A stretch of DNA of 64,000 nt from Halobellus captivus (GTDB lineage: Archaea > Halobacteriota > Halobacteria > Halobacteriales > Haloferacaceae). Shown one piece after another: positions 1 to 8,650 of this stretch; position 1 is the stretch's first letter, and every line of letters starts with the position of its first letter. The stretch spans positions 316,556 through 380,555 of the forward strand of contig NZ_VJXQ01000001.1 of assembly GCF_007655485.1 (NCBI RefSeq). Direction: 5' to 3'. The translations under genes and the position numbers were made by a program. The notes beneath the pieces are model-generated. The model was given only the letters and a program-made list of their open reading frames with translations, was not told the origin of the DNA and made no database searches.

Positions 1-38
1 AGACGAGTCTCGTGACCTCACTGTCACCGACGCGGCGG

Positions 39-47
39 CTTTATCAC
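39..47 (+). promoter_or_regulatory. TATA-like box of the UbiA-type gene
   Basis: A TTTATCA-type stretch centred about 27 bases before the ATG at 71. This spacing is typical of leaderless haloarchaeal transcripts and supports that start. Confidence 0.45.
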
Positions 48-70
48 CGCAGCGTCGGAACCCGTGAGAT

Positions 71-967
71 ATGACACGGGCGCGCCGGGGGCTGGAAGGA
101 CTACTCGCGCACGTGCGGCCGACGTTTATGCTCCCGGCGGTCGGGATGTCCGCCTACGGGGCCGCCCTCGCTCCGAACATTGCGTTCGAGTGGTCTATCG
201 CAGCGCTACACGCCGCGACGGTCGGGCTCGCGCTCTACGTGGCGCACTTGCGCGACGGCTACGTCGACGGGCATCTTCGCGGGGAAGAGGAACCGCGTCT
301 CGGCGTTTCGACGTTTCGGTGGGGCGTCGGCGCCGGGTCGGCGGGCGTGCTCCTGCTCTCGGGAATCCTCGCGGCGACGGCGGGACCGATCCCCGCGCTG
401 TCGACGATTGCGCTCCTCTCGCTCGCGCTGCTGCACGCGCCGTATCTCGATCGACACCCCGTGACGGTGACCGTCGATTATCCGCTCGGCATCGCGCTCA
501 CCCTCGTCGGCGGCTACGCGACGCAGTCCGACGTGATCGACCCGCTCGTCGTCCTCGTGGCTCTCCTCTTCGCCGGGCTGTTGTCGGGGATCAAGATCGG
601 TATCGACCGCCTGGACGAATCGTTCGACGAATCGATCGGCAAGCGCACCATCCCGGTCGCCTTGAGTGCGAGCGGGGCCGATCGGGTCGCTCTCGGAGTC
701 TTCTCGTTCACTGCGGTTGCAGTCGTCGGCCTCGGCCTCGGCGGACTCCTCGGCGTCGTCTCCGCGCGACCGTTATTTGCGTTCGCCGCCGCCTCGGCTC
801 CCGTGACCTGTGCCCTCGCGACGATGCGACTCGACGACGAGTCGCTCGTTCGAGTCCAGATGACGTCGACGTACGTCTTCGCAGTCGCGCTCTTTTTCGC
901 CGCGTGTGACGGCGGCTGCACCGGATTCGTCCTCGTCGAACGCGTCATCGAAACTGTCGTCAGATGA
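71..967 (+). CDS. UbiA-family prenyltransferase-like membrane protein
   Basis: A 298-residue, very hydrophobic protein with about eight predicted membrane segments. It carries the two Asp-rich signatures of the UbiA superfamily: an RDGYVDG motif near residue 62 and a DRLDESFDESIGKRTIPV motif near residue 178. In this family the Asp clusters bind Mg-diphosphate of a polyprenyl donor, and the enzyme transfers the chain to an aromatic or lipid acceptor in the membrane. The acceptor cannot be told from sequence; menaquinone, haem or archaeal lipid synthesis are all possible. The ATG at 71 is preceded by a TATA-like box at leaderless spacing. The gene stands alone, followed by a convergent IclR gene. 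Confidence 0.75.
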   Translation: MTRARRGLEGLLAHVRPTFMLPAVGMSAYGAALAPNIAFEWSIAALHAATVGLALYVAHLRDGYVDGHLRGEEEPRLGVSTFRWGVGAGSAGVLLLSGILAATAGPIPALSTIALLSLALLHAPYLDRHPVTVTVDYPLGIALTLVGGYATQSDVIDPLVVLVALLFAGLLSGIKIGIDRLDESFDESIGKRTIPVALSASGADRVALGVFSFTAVAVVGLGLGGLLGVVSARPLFAFAAASAPVTCALATMRLDDESLVRVQMTSTYVFAVALFFAACDGGCTGFVLVERVIETVVR

Positions 968-1067
968 GCGTCACTGGAGGGGAGCGGGTACGTATCGTTC
1001 GGGGTTGAGTGGGATTCACCGATCGATCCGGAAAGAGAGGAGTGTACCGACCGCACCGAGGCGGAAA

Positions 1068-1835
1068 TCACCGGTAGGCGATCGTCAGGTCGATTTCGTC
1101 GGTCGCCGCGCGCAGGTGCTCGAGTATCTCGCCCTCGCAGCGCGCTTTGGACATCCGGTGTGCGGGCCCCGCGACGCTCAACGCGCCCTGAACCTCGCCG
1201 TCGACGGTCAGCGGGACGCCGATCGCCTGAATGCCCTCCAAATCCTCGCTGAGGTTGAGGGCGTACCCCTGTTCGCGGATCGCTTCGAGTTCCTCGGTCA
1301 GTTGCTGTCGGTCCGTGATCGTGTTTTTTGTGCGTGCCGGGAGGCCGTGCCGATCGACGATCCGGTCGACCTCGTCGTCGGGGAGGTGTGCGAGAATCGC
1401 CTTTCCACCCGAGTTGTAGTGCATGTGAACCCGCGTTCCGAGGATCGTGTTGACGTTGATGTCGTTTTTCCCCCCGCGACCGTACACGTAGATCGCCTTC
1501 CCGTTCTGGTGGGTGATGAGCCACGACATCTCCCCGGTCTCCCGTTCGAGTCGATCGACGGCAGCCAGGCCGGATTGGAAGATATCGAGCTGTCCCCGAA
1601 CGTACTGGCCGTACTCGAAAAACCTGAGACCGAGGTGATACTCCTGTCCCCGCTTGACCACGAATCCGCGGCCGAGGAGCGTCGTCAGGTGCCCGTGAAC
1701 CGTGCTCTTGGCGATGTCGAGCCGGTCGGCGAGTTCCGTGACTCCTGCACCATCGAGCGTTCGAAGGATTTCGATGATGTCGAATAACGTCCCGTCGGAT
1801 TTGATCCCTCGACTTTCGTTCGGTTCTCGGCCCAT
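1068..1835 (-). CDS. IclR-family transcriptional regulator
   Basis: A 255-residue protein with an N-terminal winged helix-turn-helix (GVTELADRLDIAKSTVHGHL) and a C-terminal IclR effector-binding domain. The latter has the family pattern around NSGGKAILAHLP and the closing GALSVAGPAHRM segment. The ATG at 1835 was chosen over an upstream in-frame ATG at 1913. It places a weak TATA-like sequence about 30 bases upstream, and the extra 26 residues are Arg/Cys-rich and unlike the family. IclR proteins usually control adjacent catabolic genes. Here the nearest genes are a UbiA-type enzyme and a gamma-carbonic anhydrase, so the target is unclear. It is one of four IclR genes in this window. Confidence 0.88.
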   Translation of the reverse strand: MGREPNESRGIKSDGTLFDIIEILRTLDGAGVTELADRLDIAKSTVHGHLTTLLGRGFVVKRGQEYHLGLRFFEYGQYVRGQLDIFQSGLAAVDRLERETGEMSWLITHQNGKAIYVYGRGGKNDINVNTILGTRVHMHYNSGGKAILAHLPDDEVDRIVDRHGLPARTKNTITDRQQLTEELEAIREQGYALNLSEDLEGIQAIGVPLTVDGEVQGALSVAGPAHRMSKARCEGEILEHLRAATDEIDLTIAYR

Positions 1836-2131
1836 ACGCGTATTCGGCGAACGGCAGCCAAGTAAGTGTCGCGTGCGGTTTCCCGAATGCAGTACACGAA
1901 TATGACATCGCAACAGGCGAATTGTTGTTCGACCTCATCGAATTTAATGCGCCTAACATAATGGATAACAACCGTACGGATGTTACCGTCACAACGTCCG
2001 GATTTTGCGAACGGTCGAGTTTCGACTCGATGCCGGGAGACGGTTATCCGAAGATCTCCCGACGGTTACGTACAGGAACCGTGAATCGGGAGTCAAACCC
2101 TGTTCGTCAAATTCGAACGGGGAGGCAGAAT

Positions 2132-2644
2132 TCACTCACGAGAGCGAGTATCAAGTCCCGCCTCGCGGAACCGCGCGGCCAATTCGACGTACGTCTCGTG
2201 AATCCGGTCGATTTGGGCCAACTGTGATTCAGTGAGGGGTCGGGTTTCGGCGGGCGTCCCGTACGCCAAGTGGCCCGCGGGGACCGTCTGATCGTGCGAG
2301 ACGACGGCGTTGGCCGCGACGATGCAGCGCTCTTCGACAGTCGCGCCTTTGAGGACGGCGCTTTGCATCCCCACGAGCGAATGATCGGCCACCTCCGCGT
2401 AGTCGACCACCGCACCGTGGCCGACGGTAACCGCTTCACCGAGTTTCGCGCCGTGTAGCATCGAGAACTCCTGGACGTTCGTTTCGGGTCCCACTTCGAC
2501 GGCGGTGCCGTGTCCCCGGAGGCACGTAAACGGCCAGATACTCGCTCGTTCGGCGACGTCGACGTCGCCGACGAGATACGCCATCTCCGAGACGAACGCG
2601 TCCCCGGCGACTACGGGTTCCGCGTCCTCGAACGGTCGCAGCAT
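2132..2644 (-). CDS. Gamma-carbonic anhydrase-like hexapeptide-repeat protein
   Basis: A 170-residue left-handed beta-helix protein of the gamma-carbonic anhydrase/PaaY/YrdA group. It shows imperfect hexapeptide repeats and the usual metal-site histidine context (NVQEFSMLHG, VTVGHGAVV, ADHSLVGMQSAVLKG). Members form trimers and bind a metal between subunits through three histidines; activity ranges from carbonic anhydrase to thioesterase-type hydrolysis. The paaY homologue accompanies phenylacetate catabolism in bacteria, so a thioesterase role near an aromatic gene island is possible but not shown. Length is normal for the family. Start is the ATG at 2644. Confidence 0.8.
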   Translation of the reverse strand: MLRPFEDAEPVVAGDAFVSEMAYLVGDVDVAERASIWPFTCLRGHGTAVEVGPETNVQEFSMLHGAKLGEAVTVGHGAVVDYAEVADHSLVGMQSAVLKGATVEERCIVAANAVVSHDQTVPAGHLAYGTPAETRPLTESQLAQIDRIHETYVELAARFREAGLDTRSRE

Positions 2645-2839
2645 ACCGTCCGTACGGGGACCCGGGGGGATAAATCCAGGTGCCGCTGTGGACGTCCGGT
2701 CAACCGCTGATTCGAGCGACGGGTCGGCTGCGAGCGGCCGTATTCCGTGAACAGATTATTCGACAGTATCGAACAGGTGACGAAAGATGGTCCAACGAGG
2801 ACAGTGAACCGCGCTACTGAGGCGGGAATCGGCGTGGAG

Positions 2840-2848
2840 TTATAAGTA
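2840..2848 (+). promoter_or_regulatory. TATA box of the UspA gene
   Basis: TTATAAGTA, centred 27 bases before the ATG at 2871. This decides in favour of that start over the in-frame ATG at 2850, which overlaps the box. Confidence 0.6.
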
Positions 2849-2870
2849 GATGGCCCATCGATTGACCGAT

Positions 2871-3269
2871 ATGGTTCGAGTACTGCTCGCACTGGACGAC
2901 GACGTACCGCAGGCACAGGCACAGACGAACGCGATCGAGGCTATGGTCGAGACCGCGAGCGCCGCGGAGGTGTATATCCTCCACGTCTTCAGCGACAACC
3001 CCGAGGGGGCTTCCGTCCACCAGGTCGAAGCCGTCCGAGTGGCCTCGGACCGATTGGAAGACGCCGGAGTGGACGTCGAACTGCTGGAGGCGAGCGGGTC
3101 ACCGTCGGACGAGATCCTCCGGTACGCTGAGGAGTTGAACGTCGATCAGATCTGCGTCGGCGGGCGCAAGCGTTCACCCACGGGGAAGGCGCTGTTCGGG
3201 AGTGTGACACAGGACGTGATCTTGGGGACGCACCGACCGGTACTCGTCTGCGGTAGCAGCGTCGAATAG
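2871..3269 (+). CDS. Universal stress protein (UspA family)
   Basis: A 132-residue single-domain UspA protein. It starts with the typical MVRVLLALDDD strand and ends with the nucleotide-binding signature GGRKRSPTGKALFGSVTQ, followed by the last strand VLVCGS. Proteins of this fold form dimers and many bind ATP; their cellular role is broad stress adaptation. The longer reading from 2850 was rejected because the TATA box overlaps that start codon. The gene is convergent with the transducer gene that follows. A second UspA protein in this window (37176-37694) carries a nearly identical C-terminal signature. Confidence 0.9.
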   Translation: MVRVLLALDDDVPQAQAQTNAIEAMVETASAAEVYILHVFSDNPEGASVHQVEAVRVASDRLEDAGVDVELLEASGSPSDEILRYAEELNVDQICVGGRKRSPTGKALFGSVTQDVILGTHRPVLVCGSSVE

Positions 3270-3297
3270 GGGGCGAGAGCCGAGCCTCGGTCCGGCG

Positions 3298-4656
3298 CTA
3301 TTCGGTTTGAACCACCGAGGAGAGGTTTCGTTCCAGCGCCTCGACGCTCTGACGGATCTCGGCGACCTCTTCGGTCTGCTTTTCGTTCGCGGCCGCGAGT
3401 TCGGCGACCTCGGTCGCGATGCGTTCGACGCCCTCAACCGTCGTTCCGAGCATCGCCGAGATGTCCTCCGCGCTCGTCGCCTGTTCGTCCGTCGCGGTCG
3501 CGATTTGTTCGAGCTGTTCGGAGACGTCCGCGATCGAGGCCTGGATCTCGCGCTGGTTCTCGTTGACCGTCTCGATCTGCGATTCGATCTCCTCGACCCG
3601 TGCGGTCGTCTGTTCGACCCCCTCGACCGTGTCGGCCGCGATGGTGGAGATCGATTCGACGAGCTCTTCGATCCGGTCGGCCTCCGTCTTCGACTCCGCG
3701 GCGAGGGATTTGACCTCATCGGCGACGACGGCGAAACCCGCTCCGGCCTCTCCGGCACGCGCGGCCTCGATCGAGGCGTTCAGCGCGAGGATGTTGATCT
3801 GGTCGGCGATGTCGTCGATCACGGCGACGACGTCATCGATCTCCGCGACTCGGTCGGCGAGGTCCTCCGCGTCCGACGCCATCCGATCGCTCGCCCGCGC
3901 GACGTCCTCGACGGTTTCGAGCAACCCCGTCGTCGACTCCTCGGAATCGGTCGCGAGATCCGCCGTCTCCGAACTCTGCGTACTGATCGTTTCGACGCTC
4001 GCGGCGACCTCTTGGGTCGTCGCGCTGAACGTCTGAATCTCGTCGTCGACCTCGCGGACGTGAGCCGCCTCCCGCTCTGCCACCTCGGCGATGACGTCGA
4101 CGTTTTCGGTCACCTGCGAAGACGCGTCTTCGAGCCACCCGACCGTCTGTTCGAGTTCCTCGCGAACTTGCGTCTGCACGTGTTCCATCGACTCGCGCTG
4201 CTCGACCAGATCAGTCACCTGATAGAGCACCTCGAAAGACCCGACGACGGATCCGTCGGGCGCGCTGAGGGGGACGCCCATCGCTCGACCGTGTCCCTTC
4301 TCGCCCGCGGTGTTGGTGATCGTTCGAACCTCCCGCTCTCTGATCGTCTCCCCAGTGCGCGCGACCTTCTCCGCGAGCGTCTCTGTCACGGCCTCGGTTC
4401 CGATGACCTCGTGGGCGCGCTGGCCGAGCGCCTCCTCCGCCGCGAGACCGACGAACGACGCCTGTTCCTCGTTCCAGTGGGTCAATCGCCCGTCGTCGTC
4501 GACGACGATCACCGGTTCGGGGAACTCCGCGGCGAGCTGATCGAACATGTGTCGCCAGTGGTCCCGTTCGGCGCGGTATCGTTCTGACTCGCTTAGATCG
4601 TCCGAGAGATCGGGGGCGAGGGACGCTGATTCGGGGGCGGCCAGTTGGTGTGCCAT
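3298..4656 (-). CDS. Soluble PAS-domain methyl-accepting transducer
   Basis: A 452-residue halobacterial-type transducer (Htr/MCP) without membrane segments. Residues about 35-155 form a PAS sensor domain (PVIVVDDDGRLTHWN). Residues about 190-450 form the long helical signalling domain with the conserved hairpin tip: NILALNASIEAARAGEAG followed by GFAVVADEVKSLA. Glu/Gln pairs around it are likely methylation sites. The family signals through CheW and CheA to the archaellum, and a cytoplasmic PAS member would sense an internal cue such as redox state or a metabolite. The ATG at 4656 has a TATA-like sequence near 4684. It could sense an aromatic metabolite, given the neighbourhood, but that is speculation. 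Confidence 0.92.
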   Translation of the reverse strand: MAHQLAAPESASLAPDLSDDLSESERYRAERDHWRHMFDQLAAEFPEPVIVVDDDGRLTHWNEEQASFVGLAAEEALGQRAHEVIGTEAVTETLAEKVARTGETIREREVRTITNTAGEKGHGRAMGVPLSAPDGSVVGSFEVLYQVTDLVEQRESMEHVQTQVREELEQTVGWLEDASSQVTENVDVIAEVAEREAAHVREVDDEIQTFSATTQEVAASVETISTQSSETADLATDSEESTTGLLETVEDVARASDRMASDAEDLADRVAEIDDVVAVIDDIADQINILALNASIEAARAGEAGAGFAVVADEVKSLAAESKTEADRIEELVESISTIAADTVEGVEQTTARVEEIESQIETVNENQREIQASIADVSEQLEQIATATDEQATSAEDISAMLGTTVEGVERIATEVAELAAANEKQTEEVAEIRQSVEALERNLSSVVQTE

Positions 4657-4760
4657 TGCGAGGGTGTGGATCGTGTCAGCATATAATTGGTTCGTCTAGT
4701 TATCACTAGTGAGAACCTCGTTGGAGCCAGCGGCCGGACGGTCCCGGCTCAAAGGAGCGC

Positions 4761-5204
4761 CTACTCGTGGGTTCGCCGCTTGACGAGCGCGATGACCTCG
4801 AAACTCGCCGCGACCGCGTCATCCTGGTTGATCGCTTCGCCCCTGGTCGTGACGTATCCGCGGTCGTCGTGCGTTTCGGAGGGCCGCTTTTCGAGTACTT
4901 CCGTGCGGAGGTGTAACCGATCACCCGGCCGGACCGGCTTCCGCCAGCGGATATTGTCAGCGCCGACGCCCGCGAGCGCCGCCAGCGGGTCCGGCTGTTC
5001 GGTGATCATCCGCATACACATCGCCATCGTGTGCCACCCGGAGGCGACGAGTCCGCCGAACATCGACTCGGCTGCGGCCGCGTCGTCGGTGTGAAACGGT
5101 TGGGGATCGTACTGCGCGCCGAACTCTTTGATCTCCCGCGCCGTCACCTCGTAGCCTCCGAACGTCGCGGTCGATCCGACCTCGACGTCCTCGAAATATC
5201 GCAT
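4761..5204 (-). CDS. MaoC-family dehydratase
   Basis: A 147-residue hotdog-fold protein with the hydratase-2 catalytic region: QYDPQPFHTDDAAAAES followed by FGGLVASGWHTM. The Asp and His of this region act on (R)-enoyl-CoA or related thioesters. MaoC proteins hydrate enoyl-CoA in fatty acid or polyhydroxyalkanoate metabolism, and others act on mesaconyl-CoA. Length fits a single-domain member. The ATG at 5204 has a TATA-like stretch (reverse strand) centred near 5230. It lies divergent from a small acidic protein gene, with a 17-base tandem repeat array between them. Substrate is unknown; a role in the CoA-dependent pathways of this window is possible. Confidence 0.82.
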   Translation of the reverse strand: MRYFEDVEVGSTATFGGYEVTAREIKEFGAQYDPQPFHTDDAAAAESMFGGLVASGWHTMAMCMRMITEQPDPLAALAGVGADNIRWRKPVRPGDRLHLRTEVLEKRPSETHDDRGYVTTRGEAINQDDAVAASFEVIALVKRRTHE

Positions 5205-5299
5205 ACGTCAGCCACGTAAGCGCCCGTAGAAAATCCTTCGTTCGCCGACGTGTGCGCGTGTCGAGGGCGGTTCGACGGGCCGCCCATCGGGACGCGGCT

Positions 5300-5395
5300 T
5301 GGTCTCTGATCTGAAGTGATTCGTGATCCGAAATGGTTCGTGCTCCAAGTTGGTTCGTGATCCCTGTCGGTCGTGGTCCGAATCGGTTCGTCCCG
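5300..5395. repeat. 17-base tandem repeat array
   Basis: About six degenerate units with a 17-base period, consensus near TGGTTCGTGATCCGAAT. Units begin at 5300, 5317, 5334, 5351, 5368 and about 5384; the fourth is one base short. The array sits between the divergent maoC-like gene and the 5481 gene, upstream of both promoters. There are no spacers, so it is not a CRISPR array. Confidence 0.75.
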
Positions 5396-5450
5396 AGTCT
5401 TCCTGAAGTCCGGTGTCGTTCGAGAACGATCTCACCGGCGTACCGCAAGG

Positions 5451-5459
5451 ATTTATGTA
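5451..5459 (+). promoter_or_regulatory. TATA box of the 5481 gene
   Basis: ATTTATGTA, centred 26 bases before the ATG at 5481. It fixes the start of the small acidic protein and excludes the longer reading from 5373. Confidence 0.6.
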
Positions 5460-5480
5460 CAGTGGTCCGAACGCCGAAAT

Positions 5481-5804
5481 ATGTCCCGAGAGTCAAATCT
5501 GGAAGAGGCTGCCGAACTGGCCACGGATCTGCCGGATCCGCGAGAGGTCGTCGGCGAGGACGAGGAAATCCCGCTCCGAGAGATCTTCGACGATGAGTTC
5601 ATTCAGGAGAACACCGAGTTCGAGACGTTCGACGAGATGGTCGCTGCGAGCCCCTCGGAGGCGACCTCCGCGGACGACCTCGAACAGATTCCCCGCGGCG
5701 CGTGGGACGGGTTCGTTTCCGAGACGACGATCTTCGAGAGCGAAGAGGAGTTCGTCTTTGCCGGACGCGACCACTGGGTCGGCAAGAAGCTCGGACTGAA
5801 CTGA
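5481..5804 (+). CDS. Small acidic hypothetical protein
   Basis: A 107-residue, strongly acidic, apparently soluble protein; I do not recognise its family. It has no signal peptide, membrane segment or cysteine. The sequence alternates acidic stretches with short conserved-looking motifs (IPLREIFDDEFI, GAWDGFVSETTIF) and ends with RDHWVGKKLGLN. The ATG at 5481 was chosen because of the well-placed TATA box; upstream residues in the longer frame are Arg-rich and arise from repeat DNA. The acidic composition and codon use are typical of a real haloarchaeal gene. It stands alone before the monooxygenase gene. Confidence 0.7.
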   Translation: MSRESNLEEAAELATDLPDPREVVGEDEEIPLREIFDDEFIQENTEFETFDEMVAASPSEATSADDLEQIPRGAWDGFVSETTIFESEEEFVFAGRDHWVGKKLGLN

Positions 5805-5964
5805 GCCGAACGTCCCTTCGACCTCTGCGGGGGACTGGACTCATCGGCGTGTGTGACTAGGCGGTCGGTCAGCCGGACGTCCAGGGATCGTCGGCCTGTG
5901 GGGACGCCCGGAGGACGTTTGTGGACGGCGTAGCTCGCGCTCTATTCCGCGGTAACGGACGTCT

Positions 5965-5982
5965 CCGGCGCTCTATCGCCGG
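5965..5982. promoter_or_regulatory. Inverted repeat upstream of the monooxygenase promoter
   Basis: A perfect 6+6 base inverted repeat (CCGGCG, six-base loop, CGCCGG) lies just upstream of the TATA-like sequence near 5998-6004 of the gene at 6033. It could be an operator or a chance GC-rich hairpin. Confidence 0.3.
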
Positions 5983-6032
5983 TGCAACCACAACGATTAT
6001 GAAGTCTGTGCGATAACGTCCACGTAGACACG

Positions 6033-7277
6033 ATGAGCTCAACTGACATCGACCAGCCCGTGTTGATCGCCGGTGCCGGACCGACGGGGATGACCGCCGC
6101 GCTCGCGCTTCACGCCCGCGGCATTCCCGCGGCGATCCTCGAGGCCGACTCCGAGGACCGAGACCGCGCCGGGAGCCGGGCGATCTACGTCCACGGCTCG
6201 ACGCTCAAGACGCTCGAACGAAACTACCCCGGCCTCGGGAAGGACCTCGTCGACGAGGGGCTCGTCTGGCCGACCCGCCACACGATGTGGCGCGGCAAGA
6301 CCGTGTTCCGACGCACGTACGACAACCCCGGCGGCAGTGGGGAGTTCCCCCACTTCGCGAGCCTCCCGCAGGTCACCACCGAGAAGTACATGCACGAGGC
6401 GCTTGACGACCTCGGCATCGAGATCCATTGGGACGCTGGCGTGGAGTCCGTCGAAACCACGCCTGAGGGCGTTCACGTCGAGACGGCCGACGGACAAGAG
6501 TGGGAGACGCCGTACCTCATCGGCGCCGACGGCGGCGGCTCGCAGGTGCGAAAAGAGATCGGCTCGGAGTTCGAGGGCGACCAGTCGGAGAACTCCTTCA
6601 TCATCGTCGACGTCGAGACGCTCGACGGCAACACCATCGAGGAAGAGCCGATCCCGTTCGAGCGGCTGTTCCACTACGACGACCCCGCCGCTGGCGGCCG
6701 CAACGTGATGCTCGTTCCGTTCGCTGGCGGGTGGCGGCTCGACATCCAGTGTCTCGGCGACGACGACCCCGAGGAGATATCCAGCGACGCGGAGATGCGA
6801 AAACTGGTCCGCGACATTATGGGCGAAGAGTACGTCGACAACATCCAGTGGACCTCGACGTACAAGTTCCTGCAGGTGATCGCCGACTCCTTCGTCGACG
6901 AGCACCGCCGCGTGCTCCTCGCGGGCGAGGCCGCACACCTGCTCGCGCCGTTCGGCGCCCGCGGGATGAACTCCTGCGTCGCCGACGCCGACGAGGCCGC
7001 CTCGGCCATCGCGGTCGCCGCGCGCGCACGACAGGACGCCGTCGCCCGCAACGAGGTCGAACTGTACGCCGCCCGACGCGAGCGGGCCGCCGAGTACAAC
7101 ATCGCCGCCGCCGGGGAGGCGCTCGACTACCTGCAGGGCGACACGCCGGTCACCGTCCTCCGAAAGGAAGTCGCCGCGTCGCTCGCGGAGTACTTCGAGC
7201 CAGCCGGTGAGTACCTCGACGACGCGCCGTACGGCCCGCACGACGCCCCGCCGATCGCCTCGACGGGTAACTACTGA
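6033..7277 (+). CDS. FAD-dependent aromatic-type monooxygenase
   Basis: A 414-residue class A flavoprotein monooxygenase of the phenol hydroxylase/TfdB/PHBH group. It has the N-terminal FAD-binding GAGPTGM motif (residues 14-20), the DG-type motif LIGADGGGS (162-170), and the ribityl-binding region around 298-312. In the last region the usual GDAAH reads GEAAH, followed by an intact PFGARGMN. These enzymes use NAD(P)H and O2 to hydroxylate activated rings. The thioredoxin-like C-terminal domain of phenol hydroxylases is absent, so the size is closer to 4-hydroxybenzoate 3-hydroxylase or salicylate hydroxylase. It stands upstream of, and convergent with, the CoA operon. In this window it is the best candidate for producing a dihydroxylated ring. 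Substrate is not determinable. Confidence 0.82.
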   Translation: MSSTDIDQPVLIAGAGPTGMTAALALHARGIPAAILEADSEDRDRAGSRAIYVHGSTLKTLERNYPGLGKDLVDEGLVWPTRHTMWRGKTVFRRTYDNPGGSGEFPHFASLPQVTTEKYMHEALDDLGIEIHWDAGVESVETTPEGVHVETADGQEWETPYLIGADGGGSQVRKEIGSEFEGDQSENSFIIVDVETLDGNTIEEEPIPFERLFHYDDPAAGGRNVMLVPFAGGWRLDIQCLGDDDPEEISSDAEMRKLVRDIMGEEYVDNIQWTSTYKFLQVIADSFVDEHRRVLLAGEAAHLLAPFGARGMNSCVADADEAASAIAVAARARQDAVARNEVELYAARRERAAEYNIAAAGEALDYLQGDTPVTVLRKEVAASLAEYFEPAGEYLDDAPYGPHDAPPIASTGNY

Positions 7278-7445
7278 ATCGACCGCGACCCACCGAGACG
7301 GCGTCGCGGACCGCTTCTCATCGTTCCGTCCCGAGCAGTGAATTTGTCTGCCGCACTCTCTGTCGTTCGGGCGAACGACAGTCCACAGAATGGATAGAAG
7401 CCGCGTTCTCACGGTACGTATCGCAACGTCAAAGCGAGCGTTCGC

Positions 7446-8597
7446 TCAGAAGTTGCGGTAGATCAGATCGCGCTGAATCGCGCCGACGCCCTCGTAGGTC
7501 ATCGGCATCCGGACGTCGCGGTAGACACGGGTCACGCGCTCGCCGTCCAGCAGCGCCCGTCCGCCGTGGAGTTTCATCGCCGTCTCGGCGCAGTCGGCGG
7601 CGACCTCGGTGGCTTTCGCCTTCGCCATCGCGGCCCAGCGCTCGGCGTCCTCGCCACGTTGGACGTGATCGACCGCCTGCCACAGCAGCGCGCGGGCGCT
7701 CTCGAACTCCATCCGCATCTCCGCGAGGTCGTGCTGGACCGACTGGAAGTCCGCGACCGACCGGCCGAACTCCTCGCGGCCGTGGACGAAGTCCCACGCC
7801 TCCTCGATGGCGGCCGCCGCGATTCCGATCCCGTGCGCGGCGACGCGCACTCGGCCGGAGTTGAAGAACTCCGCGACCATCTTGAACCCGTTGCCGCGCT
7901 CCCCGACGAGGTTCTCCTTCGGGACCCGACAGTCGTCGAAGACGATGTGCGCCTGTTCGGACGCACGGTAGGCCATCTTCTCCGGTACCGGTTCGGCCTC
8001 GTAGCCGGGCGCGTCCGTCGGAACGAGAACGAGCGAGTGGTTGCTGTGGCGGTCGTCGCTGTCCTCGGTGCGGGCGTAGACGGTGATGTAATCGCCGGAG
8101 ACGCCGTTGCCGATCCAGTATTTCTCTCCGTTGAGCACCCACTCGTCGCCCTCCAGTTTTGCTTCAGTTTCCATCCCCGCGAGGTCGCTCCCGGTGTCGG
8201 GTTCGGTGATCGCCATCCCCGTGCGCTTTTCGCCCGCGGCGACGGCCCGGAGGTACTCGTCCTTTTGCGCCTCGGTGCCGAACTCCTGGAGGATCTCGGT
8301 CCCGAAGCTCTGGCTGACGACCCCGAGGCCGAGTCCGGCGTCCGCGCGGAAGAACTCCTCGACGGTCGCGACGATCGCTTCGAGCGAACGCCCCGGACCG
8401 CCGTACTCGGTATCGATCTCCTGGGCCACGAGTCCGGCTTCGTGGGCGGCGTCGACGACGTCGTCTGGGTACGCGCCGGACTCGAAGTACTCCGCGGCCA
8501 CCGGGGCCATCCGCTCGTTTGCGAACGACCGCGCGCGGGATTTCGGTTCGTGCGCCTCCTCGGGAACGACAGTCGGTGTGAGTATGTCTGATTTCAT
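7446..8597 (-). CDS. Acyl-CoA dehydrogenase
   Basis: A 383-residue FAD enzyme with all landmarks of the family. These are the flavin-contact motif GMAITEPDTGSDLAGM, the substrate-side segment EKYWIGNGVSGDYITV, the helical C-terminal domain with REEFGRSVADFQ, and a terminal YEGVGAIQRD carrying the catalytic glutamate. It makes a 2,3-double bond in an acyl-CoA and passes electrons to ETF. It is the last gene of a five-gene operon read leftward, 53 bases after the ligase gene. The chain or ring carried by the acyl-CoA is unknown. Fatty, branched-chain, cyclohexane or phenylpropanoid acids are all possible. Confidence 0.93.
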   Translation of the reverse strand: MKSDILTPTVVPEEAHEPKSRARSFANERMAPVAAEYFESGAYPDDVVDAAHEAGLVAQEIDTEYGGPGRSLEAIVATVEEFFRADAGLGLGVVSQSFGTEILQEFGTEAQKDEYLRAVAAGEKRTGMAITEPDTGSDLAGMETEAKLEGDEWVLNGEKYWIGNGVSGDYITVYARTEDSDDRHSNHSLVLVPTDAPGYEAEPVPEKMAYRASEQAHIVFDDCRVPKENLVGERGNGFKMVAEFFNSGRVRVAAHGIGIAAAAIEEAWDFVHGREEFGRSVADFQSVQHDLAEMRMEFESARALLWQAVDHVQRGEDAERWAAMAKAKATEVAADCAETAMKLHGGRALLDGERVTRVYRDVRMPMTYEGVGAIQRDLIYRNF

Positions 8598-8650
8598 AGG
8601 TGTATTCGATCTATTTCGATTTCAGAGACGTTCGGCGGTCGCCGACGGGA

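Noticed and set aside
514-1992. 492-codon open frame on the minus strand over the UbiA and IclR genes
   Set aside because: Arg/Pro-rich shadow of two well-supported genes; lacks the acidic composition of this genome.
2005-2235. Open frames between the IclR gene and the gamma-carbonic anhydrase gene
   Set aside because: No family resemblance, no promoter at a suitable distance, composition not acidic.
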